From NCBI GenBank assembly GCA_002067745.1, contig MVRU01000004.1:1-64000 (forward strand): 64,000 nt of DNA, read 5' to 3'. A program made the translations under genes and the position numbers. The DNA comes from Syntrophus sp. PtaU1.Bin005. GTDB lineage: Bacteria; Desulfobacterota; Syntrophia; Syntrophales; Syntrophaceae. Positions within the stretch are counted from its first letter, which is position 1, and every line of letters starts with the position of its first letter. Shown here piece by piece: positions 1 to 7,679 of the stretch. The notes below the pieces were generated by a model. The model was not told the origin of the DNA. It saw only the letters and a program-made list of their open reading frames with translations, and did no database searches.

Positions 1-819
1 ATCGAGGATCATCATGACCATCGGCGTGGCAAGCATGCCGCCCGTCAGTTTGAACTTTTCCGTGGACGACAGGAAGAGATCCACGTCCCACTTCGTAAAG
101 ACATAGGACGGCGCCGATACATAAAAAGCCCCGAACAGGGTGTAGTGCGCCGTAATGTGATAGAGGGGGCAGATGATGAAGACATGGCTGTCCAGATCCA
201 GGAAGTTGAGTCTGGAACAGACGCGGCCGGCATGTACAAAATTGGCGTGGGTCTGCATGACCCCCTTGGGAAGTCCCGTTGTGCCGCTTGTGTACATGAG
301 CATGGCGATTTCATCTTCAAAGATATCCACGGCCAGTTCCGCCGGCGAGGCCTTCTGGATCATTTCCTCGAAATCAAGCCATCCTTCGGGTTTCTTGTCG
401 GGCGCCCCGAAATAGATGAAGTGCTTGGCCGAAGGAACGGAGTCTTTGAGCTGCTGGGCCATTCCGACAAACTGATCCTGGACGATCAGCGCCGTCGGTT
501 CGGAATCGGTCAGAACGGCAAGCATTTCCGGCGCCGCCAGTCGAAAATTGCAGACCACGAAGATGAAGCCGGCATTGGGGACGTAGAAGGACGCCTCTGT
601 GTATTCTACGCTGTTTTGGCTCAGTATGGCCACCCGGTCCCCCTTTTTCAGCCCGAGCCCATACAGGGCATTCCCCATCCTGTTTGCCCTGTCTTTAACA
701 TCGGTGAAGGAATATTCCCGGTTGCCCTCCACCTCCTTGATCGCCACACGATCTGGATACAGCATTACATTGCGGTTGATCAAAGTCGGAATCGTGTTAA
801 ACGTCATTTCTGTTCCCAT
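1..819 (-). CDS. Acyl-CoA synthetase, AMP-dependent (N-terminal part, runs off the window)
   Basis: This is the first 273 codons of an AMP-forming acyl/fatty-acid-CoA ligase; the gene continues past the left edge. The protein begins MGTEMTFNTIPTL and carries the adenylation (A) motif YTSGTTGLPKGVMQTHAN, followed by the typical CPLYHITAHY substrate-pocket region. The start is set by a strong AGGGAGGG ribosome binding site on the minus strand just upstream (about 825-833). ANL-family enzymes activate a carboxylate with ATP and then transfer it to CoA. The substrate cannot be told from this half. It is a different subfamily from the two benzoate-CoA ligases at 32-36 kb. It reads away from its neighbour, so it may head its own operon. 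Confidence 0.88.
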   Translation of the reverse strand, partial: MGTEMTFNTIPTLINRNVMLYPDRVAIKEVEGNREYSFTDVKDRANRMGNALYGLGLKKGDRVAILSQNSVEYTEASFYVPNAGFIFVVCNFRLAAPEMLAVLTDSEPTALIVQDQFVGMAQQLKDSVPSAKHFIYFGAPDKKPEGWLDFEEMIQKASPAELAVDIFEDEIAMLMYTSGTTGLPKGVMQTHANFVHAGRVCSRLNFLDLDSHVFIICPLYHITAHYTLFGAFYVSAPSYVFTKWDVDLFLSSTEKFKLTGGMLATPMVMMILD

Positions 820-1146
820 GATAACCCTCCCTTTTTAGAATAGTGCTCCCCTTAACTGAGGTGTATCTTAAGCCAAGCAATTTTGGAACCAAAAATTTTT
901 AATCATATTTTACTATTATGTCAGATACTTAGAAAAAGATTCTTTCTATGAATGATAGTAATTATAGTATTTTTCTAGTAGTATGGTTTTCGAAATCGTG
1001 GCGGATTTTTTTAGGATCTCCAGGGCGTCTTCGGGTCATTCAGGCGGATATCTCTGCCGCTTGCCGCAGCCCTGAGAGCAACCGTTATCAATAGAGGGGA
1101 ACGGACAAAATACGGATGGGATTCTTTTCCGGAGAGACACCAGCTT
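820..1146. other. Intergenic, AT-rich upstream region of the acyl-CoA synthetase
   Basis: No gene is supported here. About 870-1000 is clearly more AT-rich than its surroundings and must hold the promoter of the leftward acyl-CoA synthetase gene. I could not pick a convincing -35/-10 pair or operator. Roughly 1010-1146 is the 3' flank of the phospholipase-D family gene, and no strong terminator hairpin was recognised. Confidence 0.5.
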
Positions 1147-2625
1147 TCACAGCAGCCATTCAATCGGAAGAAGGGAGAGAAGCCGGACCCCGGCGCGCCG
1201 CCAAAGGCTCGTACCCGGCTCCGTGTCATGGCGGATCACCTCTCCGGGCCGATTCTCGATCCAGTAAAGCCCCCCTGTCTCCGACAGACGCACATGATAG
1301 GCGTTAGCGGAAATGCGGTTTTCACAAAATTTTGCGATCCTCTTCGCCAGTGCCGGGCTGTCGATGACAACCCCCATCTCGGTGTTCAGATTCGCCGACC
1401 GGGGATCAAAATTGAAGGAGCCGATGAACAGGCGTGAACGATCCACGGAGAATGTTTTTGCGTGCAGGCTCAGTCCGGAGCGGCCGAGCGAACCCCTTCG
1501 CTTTCTCTTGCCGCGGTCCGGTGACAGGCGACGCAATTCACTGATGGCAATCCCCGCCTGAAGCAGCCGCTTACGCCACTTTGCATAACCGGCGTGGACC
1601 GGGGCCACATCGGTGGCTTCCAGGGAATTGGTCAGCACCCTGACGGCTACCCCGCGGTCCGCCATGGCGACAAAGGCATCCACACCGGCAGCGGTGGGAA
1701 CGAAGTAGGCGGACACAAGCAGCACCTCCGATACCGGCTCTCCGATGATCTGCTTGAGTTTCTCAGGCAGGTTTACCTCAGCGGCGGCGAGCCCCAGGAC
1801 TTTTGCCGGATCATCGCTGACCGCGTGTGTGGCGGCCCATTCAAGCGTCAGGCATCCTTCAATCAGCTCACGGACGAAAGGGGCATTGCGTAAGGCGCTC
1901 ATGTATTTTTCCGCCGCGGGATCGGACTCAATGCCCTGCGCAGCCGAGGCAAGCTCGGCCAATCGCGCAGAGTCGGCAGGCGGCAGTAATCGGCCCAGCG
2001 GGAAGGAGGAAGCGCTGTGCCAGTACCGGTCAAAATCAACCGAAATTTCCTCAACGACCGGCCCGACAGCCAGGACGTCAAGATCGACAAAGAGCACTCC
2101 CTCGGCGGCACCGAAGTATTCGTCACCGACATTGCGGCCACCCACGATGGCAGCCTGATTGTCCGCCGTAAAAGACTTGTTGTGCATGCGTCTATTCAGG
2201 CGCAGAAAGTCGGTCAGGTAACCGATCCAGCGCGGGGTGCGAATAGAAACCGGATTGAACAGCCGGACTTCAATGTTCGGATGAGCATCCAGAGCCGCCA
2301 GCGTGTCATCGATCCCAAAGCTGCCGTGATCGTCGAGCAAAAGCCGCACACGTACACCGCGGTCGGCCGCATCGTGAAGGGCTTGAAAAAGAAGCGTTCC
2401 CGAAAGGTCCTTGCGCCAGATGTAATACTGAAGGTCGAGAGACCGCTCCGCATCCCTTGCCAGGAGTATTCGCGCGGCAAACGCATCACGGGAATCCGCA
2501 AGGGGATAGATACCGGACTTTCCCGGATGGGCGGTAACCGATGGAGCAATCGCCCGTCCAAGCCTTGTCCCGCCATTATCGGCGGGGAAGTTCGACCGGC
2601 TGCGGGTTTCACGGGATGGCAACAT
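1147..2625 (-). CDS. Phospholipase D family protein, cardiolipin-synthase C (YmdC)-like
   Basis: This 492-residue protein has two HKD catalytic motifs: H148-x-K150-x4-D155 (MHNKSFTAD) followed by GGRN, and H388-x-K390-x4-D395 (LHAKTFSVD) followed by GSFNFDPRSANLNTE. The two PLD half-sites form one active site for phosphatidyl transfer or phosphodiester cleavage. Length, the LDLQYYIW segment near residue 64 and the C-terminal LLSLLPIEWLL match the ClsC/YmdC branch, which makes cardiolipin from phosphatidylglycerol and phosphatidylethanolamine. A bacterial cardiolipin synthase-like role is therefore inferred. The start is uncertain: no good ribosome binding site precedes this ATG, and the usual N-terminal membrane or lipoprotein anchor is not obvious. 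It stands alone on the minus strand. Confidence 0.85.
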   Translation of the reverse strand: MLPSRETRSRSNFPADNGGTRLGRAIAPSVTAHPGKSGIYPLADSRDAFAARILLARDAERSLDLQYYIWRKDLSGTLLFQALHDAADRGVRVRLLLDDHGSFGIDDTLAALDAHPNIEVRLFNPVSIRTPRWIGYLTDFLRLNRRMHNKSFTADNQAAIVGGRNVGDEYFGAAEGVLFVDLDVLAVGPVVEEISVDFDRYWHSASSFPLGRLLPPADSARLAELASAAQGIESDPAAEKYMSALRNAPFVRELIEGCLTLEWAATHAVSDDPAKVLGLAAAEVNLPEKLKQIIGEPVSEVLLVSAYFVPTAAGVDAFVAMADRGVAVRVLTNSLEATDVAPVHAGYAKWRKRLLQAGIAISELRRLSPDRGKRKRRGSLGRSGLSLHAKTFSVDRSRLFIGSFNFDPRSANLNTEMGVVIDSPALAKRIAKFCENRISANAYHVRLSETGGLYWIENRPGEVIRHDTEPGTSLWRRAGVRLLSLLPIEWLL

Positions 2626-2887
2626 GCGGTAACGACCTACGAGTTCTGTAAGGAGATGGCTGATTGTCTGTGCGTCTCACCGTGACAACGGGTTGATGAT
2701 CCTGACCGGCAAAGCGACCGTCGGTCCTCTGTGATTGAACGGTGCCCTCCCGGCAGCAAACGCGTTGCCGTCTTGAAGTCCAGGCATCCACGATGAGACC
2801 GTGCGCCCCCTTCCCATGGAAGACACGGGCGAATGATGCCGTTCTCTACGCTTCGCTTCAGTCCTTTCCATGTTTCGGATGAACCGC

Positions 2888-3577
2888 TCATCTCTTTCGC
2901 ATGGTCACGCGAAACAGCTTCCGGGGCAGGTCGCCCTCTTCAAATTCGTCGATGCCGACCAGATCATATCCCTTCGCCAGCCGCTTGACCATTTCCCCGC
3001 TGAAGAAATGGACGACAAATCCTCCCGTTTCGTAGAGACCTTCGCCTCGGTAAACACCGACTCCGAAATGGGCATCTCCCGTATGGCGCACGGTATAGAC
3101 GTTCAGCCCGCGGGGACGGAGGACCCGGCGGACTTCGTTCGAGAGGGTTTCTAGTTCCTTCGTCGTCATGGCCATGCAGTACAGCATGTGCGAATAGCAG
3201 GCATCGAAGGTTTCGTTCTCAAAGGGAAGCGGCTCCCGGACATCATGACGGATGACGGTGATCCGCCCGGACAAGCCGAACTGCCGGGCCTTTTCCGAAA
3301 GGGTTGCGGCAGATTTCTCCGCATAGTCCAGGGCATGGACTGAAAACCCGCTGCACGCGAAAAAGAGGCTATCCCGCCCTTGCCCTGCACCTAGTTCAAG
3401 GATCTTTTTTGTTCCCTCTGCCCGAAACAGCCCCGCTGCCATCCTGGCCGGTTCGCTGGGTTCCAGGCCGAACATGTCCTCTGCCTCTGAAAAAACATTT
3501 TCCCAATGCCGCAGCTGGGCGTTCAATATCTCCCGGTCGATCCGCCCTGCACCCTGCCCCATGTTCCGCCTTTTCAC
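2888..3577 (-). CDS. Class I SAM-dependent methyltransferase
   Basis: This 229-residue protein has a Rossmann-type SAM-binding core: ILELGAGQGRDSLFFA (motif I, about residue 60), ALDYAEKS (motif II acidic residue), IRHDVREPLPF and FDACYSHMLYCMA, then VLRPRGLNVYTVRH. This matches the Methyltransf_11/25 type. The substrate is unknown. Its ATG overlaps the stop of the upstream repair gene (ATGA, 3574-3577), so the two are translationally coupled and co-transcribed. The pairing does not by itself fix a function; a role in detoxification or small-molecule methylation is only a guess. Confidence 0.85.
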   Translation of the reverse strand: MKRRNMGQGAGRIDREILNAQLRHWENVFSEAEDMFGLEPSEPARMAAGLFRAEGTKKILELGAGQGRDSLFFACSGFSVHALDYAEKSAATLSEKARQFGLSGRITVIRHDVREPLPFENETFDACYSHMLYCMAMTTKELETLSNEVRRVLRPRGLNVYTVRHTGDAHFGVGVYRGEGLYETGGFVVHFFSGEMVKRLAKGYDLVGIDEFEEGDLPRKLFRVTMRKR

Positions 3578-4230
3578 TCCGACCAGCCCCCGTAAAAGAA
3601 ATCCGGCACGGCAACGTGACGTTCATCCTGAAAGGTAACCCCCTCCATCTCCAGCAGTCGCCTTTTCATGTGGAGGCCATACCGGAAGCCCCCCAGGCTC
3701 CCGTCGGATCGTATGACCCGATGGCAGGGGATGATCAGGGGAAAGGGATTTCTCGCCAGAGCGGTTCCCACGGCGCGGGCAGCCCCCGGTTTGTCCAGGT
3801 GTTCGGCGATCCGCCGGTAGGTGCTGACCCGGCCACGAGGGATCGCGAAGTCGGCAAGGAGAACTCTCCGTGAAAAGGGGGAATAGAGATCGAGGCACAG
3901 CCTGTCGAGAGAAAAACGAATCTCCTCCCCGGACAGGAACGCCTCGATTTGATCAAGAAATCGGTCAATTTCCGGGCAGGAAGAAGTATCCATACCTGGA
4001 AAGAGTTTCTCTACAGCCTCATCGGCCGAAATCCCCCCCGGAGAAGACAAAAGGATTTGGTAGACTTTCGGCTCTCTTTCGCGAATCGACCAGAGGACCG
4101 CCACGGGGCCAAAGGGTGTCCCCCTGGGGCAGAGCTCCAGGGAAATTTCGCCGTTGCGTCTCATCCATGCCCTTTCATCTGGTTGAAAAACATCCATGGC
4201 CCCCTCTGCCCATCTCGCCAGATCCATCAT
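3574..4230 (-). CDS. ogt: Methylated-DNA--protein-cysteine methyltransferase
   Basis: This 218-residue suicide DNA-repair protein takes the alkyl group from O6-alkylguanine onto an active-site cysteine. The C-terminal domain has the diagnostic PCHRV motif with Cys169-His170, preceded by the helix-turn-helix IPRGRVSTYRRIAEHL and the arginine-finger region ARAVGTALARNPFPLI. The N-terminal ~100 residues are a variable ribonuclease-like domain without the Ada phosphotriester cysteines, so this is a stand-alone Ogt/MGMT-type enzyme. The next gene starts within its stop codon (4-nt overlap). The exact start is uncertain because an ATG-ATG pair begins the frame. Confidence 0.9.
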   Translation of the reverse strand: MMDLARWAEGAMDVFQPDERAWMRRNGEISLELCPRGTPFGPVAVLWSIREREPKVYQILLSSPGGISADEAVEKLFPGMDTSSCPEIDRFLDQIEAFLSGEEIRFSLDRLCLDLYSPFSRRVLLADFAIPRGRVSTYRRIAEHLDKPGAARAVGTALARNPFPLIIPCHRVIRSDGSLGGFRYGLHMKRRLLEMEGVTFQDERHVAVPDFFYGGWSE

Positions 4231-4416
4231 ACCATCCCGATCACAACCCCTTTGTCACCCTCTTCACGCCGGGCTTCCCGGCGAAGCGGCCTTTCCGCGG
4301 CCCCGTTGCGGAAAAACGCTCAGGGATTCATCCCCTGGTAACCCGACGACGGTCGTCCCTCAAATAAGGTCCCCCTTTTTCCCTTGAAAAGGATCTGACC
4401 ACAGACCGGCAAAAGC

Positions 4417-5247
4417 CTACCTCCAGGTGACTGACGCCTTTTTTCTCAACGGAATACAGCGGTAACGATGCTTTGGATAACCGACGAGCATGGCCCCGAA
4501 CGCCTGGTGCCCATCAGGAAGCCCAAGCGCTTCAATCATGGGGGGATACAGGTTGGCGGCTCTCGTGAAAAATCCCGCCCAGCAGGCCCCGAATCCTGCA
4601 GCAAAGGCGGCAAGTTCCAGGTAGGTCAGGGCGATGGTGCAGGATGACTGTGAGACGGCCAGAGCCCCGTCGGCATGAGCCACAATGACATGCGGAGCCC
4701 CCCGGCAGATTCGATCCTCACCGTTATCCCAGGCTGCCACAAACCGTTTCATGTTGAGGCCTTTGGCCAGTTCAGGATCCTCTGTAACGACCTGCCGCAT
4801 CCAGTCGATGACAAGGCCGGCCAGACGCCTGACCTCTCCGGCATCTTCGATGACCAGCCATTTGACCGGCTGCGCGTTCACCGCCGAAGGGGCGTAGCGG
4901 GCCGTATCGATCATGGCGGCAATGGCTTCACGATCCACCGGCTGCTTTCTATAGGTGCGGATCGATCTCCGGGCCGTCAGGAAGTGTCTGGCCTGATCCG
5001 CCGAGGGAAGCAGCTTCGGGTCGACGGGAAGGCATTGCTCCGGCTTCATGAAATTCAGCGACAAGGCGCCAAAAGGGCAAACGGCGGCACAATGACCGCA
5101 GCGGATGCATTGCTTTTCCGCCCGCTCGATCGGGACGGGAATGCTGTCTTCGTCACGCAGGGTGATCAGCTTCAGTGGACAGACGGCGGCACAGGTGCCG
5201 TCGCGCTTACATTTTTCGACATCAATTTCAAAAAGGGTATTCATCAT
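4417..5247 (-). CDS. Ferredoxin-nitroreductase fusion protein
   Basis: This 276-residue protein has two 4Fe-4S clusters at its N-terminus (CKRDGTCAAVCP at about residues 13-24 and CIRCGHCAAVCPFGAL at about 47-62), followed by a nitroreductase-family FMN domain from about residue 90 (RRSIRTYRKQPV, then YAPSAVNAQPVKWLVI). The family transfers electrons from ferredoxin-like clusters to FMN for reduction of nitro compounds, enones or unknown physiological substrates, and is common in anaerobes. An AGGAG site precedes the ATG-ATG start. It appears to be a single-gene unit between the repair pair and the PAS-LuxR regulator. Confidence 0.9.
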   Translation of the reverse strand: MMNTLFEIDVEKCKRDGTCAAVCPLKLITLRDEDSIPVPIERAEKQCIRCGHCAAVCPFGALSLNFMKPEQCLPVDPKLLPSADQARHFLTARRSIRTYRKQPVDREAIAAMIDTARYAPSAVNAQPVKWLVIEDAGEVRRLAGLVIDWMRQVVTEDPELAKGLNMKRFVAAWDNGEDRICRGAPHVIVAHADGALAVSQSSCTIALTYLELAAFAAGFGACWAGFFTRAANLYPPMIEALGLPDGHQAFGAMLVGYPKHRYRCIPLRKKASVTWR

Positions 5248-5655
5248 TCTAATCTCCTGAACCTATCCATTGCTCGTCATACGGGTATGCTGAAACGCTT
5301 TGGGGAAAAACATTCCATGAGGATTTCCCCAGGGACCTTTTTCCTCAATTCCGAGGGATGGCATACGCCATCCGACGCATCCGTCATGACCCGCTTCAGG
5401 CCACCTGGCAGGCAATCGTCCCTGAGGCATACTCCCCGCAAGAACATTGAAGGATCGCGGCCTTTCAACAGGGAATATGCAACACGTTTTTATTATTACA
5501 GAAAAAGGAAAAAAGCGACAGAATTCTCCATGGCCGCGCGCGCAGGCCGGCGAGGCCAACGGTGAAATGCTTGTCGTAAAGCGATGTGACCTGTCCGTCC
5601 GAGCCCGATCCGGGTGATTCACCGATGTGCGATGTGCCCATGAACGGCGTTTTTC
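5248..5655. other. Intergenic region with no supported gene
   Basis: About 400 bases separate the nitroreductase start from the end of the PAS-LuxR gene. Open frames here (for example 5465-5659 on the minus strand, whose ATG overlaps the regulator stop) show no recognisable protein and no helpful ribosome binding site. The region near 5480-5520 is AT-rich and could hold the nitroreductase promoter, but I cannot assign boxes. Confidence 0.45.
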
Positions 5656-7443
5656 TCATGGCCTCTCCCGGGGCCCCTCATGAGAGAGGGTGCGCAGCAA
5701 AACGGTAAGGCTTCCCTTCTGATTCTTCAGCCCGAGCTTTTCCCTGAGTTTCCCCCGGTGGAAATCGACATCGCTTTTTGAAACGTTTACGATCTCGGCT
5801 ATTTCCTTTGATGTCTTGCCGTCCCTGACCAGCACGGCGATCTGAACCTCTTTTTTCGTAAGGTTCAAATAACTGGACGTCAGCTTCTGCACGAAGGGTG
5901 AGGCGATCTCATCCAGATAGGCCTCCGCACTGTTTATCAACGCTCTCTGGGCCTGGTTCAGAGGCGTTTTCTTCAGTTTTACCAGACAGGGAAGAACCTG
6001 TTCCCTGATGTTGATCAAAAATCTTTCCGTCAATTCCTCCTGATTCTTTTCGAGATTTTTCAGCAGCACCTTCAAGGCTGCGTCAACTTCCTCAAGAGAC
6101 TTCGTTTTTTCCTGCAATTCTCTATCCCTCTTCTGCAGGACCTCTTCCGCCCGCTTCCGTTCGGTGATATTCTCCACAATGCCTTCCAGGTGGTCTATCG
6201 AGCCATCCGGTTTGAACACGCTCCGGATTGCCGCTTTTCCGATCAGAATGCCGCCGTCCCTGCGGATCAGGGGATAGTCGCCATCATACCAGTTCCGCTG
6301 CTCCATGGCAGCAAAAAAAGCTTTGCGGTCCCAGGCTTCTTCAGGAAAGGGGTCCATGCCGGCAGAGGCAGACATCAGATCCTCCGGCGATTCGTATCCG
6401 AGCAACCTTGAATAGGCGGAATTGACACGGAGGAGCCTGTTTGGTTCGAGGGTAGAATGGAACATGGCGATCGAAGCGTTCTCGAAAAAGCTCCGGCCAA
6501 GGGATTCGTTATCGGCGAGTGCCTCCTCCATTTGCTTGCCCCTGGTTCTGTCAACGATGGCCACCACAGCCGAAAGAAACCCGCCCCCCCCATCCCGTAT
6601 CGCCCTGGAGCGGATCTCCCCCCACTTACGCGACCCATCCTTGCAGACATAGTACTCTTCCAGAAAAATCGGGGCGATCTCGCCGCTGACCTGTCCTGCA
6701 ATCATCTCTTTCACCTGGCCGGCGCCGTCCGGATGCATGATTTCGCGGATATTCATGCCCTTGAGCTCTTCCTGAGTGTAACCGGTCAATGCTTCAAAAC
6801 GTTTATTGGCTCGGAGAAAGGTTCCCCCTTCATCCACCTGGGAAATGGCCACGCGGGCATTTTCAAAAAGAGCCCGGTGATGTTGCAACTCTTCGCGGAG
6901 GGCCTCCTCCTTTTTTTTCAGCTCGGTGATGTCTGCCAGAATGGCGAGGCATTCCTTCCCGTCTTCGGACACCGTCGCGCTGACCGTGACGGCGGTTCGA
7001 GCGCCTCCATTGCCCGCCAGCCTCAGTTCGCAGGCTTCATCGGCCCCGCCGTCAAAGATCCGTTCCAGAAACGTTTTAAGGGCAGGACGTTCCGGCTCGG
7101 AAACGAAACGGCCCAATGGCCGGTTGATCAACCGTAAACGCTCAATCCCGATCAGGTCGGCGGCAGCCCGGTTTGCCGCGCGGATCACTCCTTCGCGCTT
7201 GATGCTAACCAATCCAATGGGAACGGAATCGTAGGATTCAGGGAAGCGTTCCAACCCCGTTTCGAGCCTTGTCCTGATTTCGTCCATTTCCTCTTTCTGC
7301 ATCTCGATTTCGATTTGATGCACGCGAAGTTCATGAACAAGCCACTCGATATCCACACCGGTCCGAGAAACGGCTTCCTGCAACCCCTCTAATCGTTCTT
7401 CCGCTCTTTTTCGCAGCGGCGCTTTTTGCAACGGATTCCGCAT
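5656..7443 (-). CDS. PAS-domain sensor with LuxR-type DNA-binding output
   Basis: This 595-residue one-component regulator has a short coiled coil at about residues 1-60 (HQIEIEMQKEEMDEI), three PAS domains (about 65-180, 185-310 and 315-435, the last with the PAC signature VENITERKRAEE), a second coiled coil (about 430-480) and a C-terminal LuxR/GerE helix-turn-helix (LTKKEVQIAVLVRDGKTSKEIAE ... VDFHRGKLREKLGL). There is no kinase or receiver domain, so signal sensing by PAS is presumably coupled directly to DNA binding. It is divergent from the formate dehydrogenase gene across a 236-bp shared region, so regulation of that gene is a reasonable inference. Confidence 0.88.
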   Translation of the reverse strand: MRNPLQKAPLRKRAEERLEGLQEAVSRTGVDIEWLVHELRVHQIEIEMQKEEMDEIRTRLETGLERFPESYDSVPIGLVSIKREGVIRAANRAAADLIGIERLRLINRPLGRFVSEPERPALKTFLERIFDGGADEACELRLAGNGGARTAVTVSATVSEDGKECLAILADITELKKKEEALREELQHHRALFENARVAISQVDEGGTFLRANKRFEALTGYTQEELKGMNIREIMHPDGAGQVKEMIAGQVSGEIAPIFLEEYYVCKDGSRKWGEIRSRAIRDGGGGFLSAVVAIVDRTRGKQMEEALADNESLGRSFFENASIAMFHSTLEPNRLLRVNSAYSRLLGYESPEDLMSASAGMDPFPEEAWDRKAFFAAMEQRNWYDGDYPLIRRDGGILIGKAAIRSVFKPDGSIDHLEGIVENITERKRAEEVLQKRDRELQEKTKSLEEVDAALKVLLKNLEKNQEELTERFLINIREQVLPCLVKLKKTPLNQAQRALINSAEAYLDEIASPFVQKLTSSYLNLTKKEVQIAVLVRDGKTSKEIAEIVNVSKSDVDFHRGKLREKLGLKNQKGSLTVLLRTLSHEGPRERP

Positions 7444-7679
7444 AACGACGATGATGGCCCCCCTTCACTTCAGATTGCCCCCTGCCGACAGCAGGGAAGC
7501 AGATGTCCAATCGGCCCGCAACAGGGTGTACCTTCCTCCTGCGCGCTCATATACTAGTAACCATTGCCGTAAGTCTAGTATTTATTTCGCATTGCATTTT
7601 AGACCTACATCGGTCATCAAAATACAATTGTGACATATATCAACAATGACGCATATTCTTGGTCAGGGATGGGGAAAAA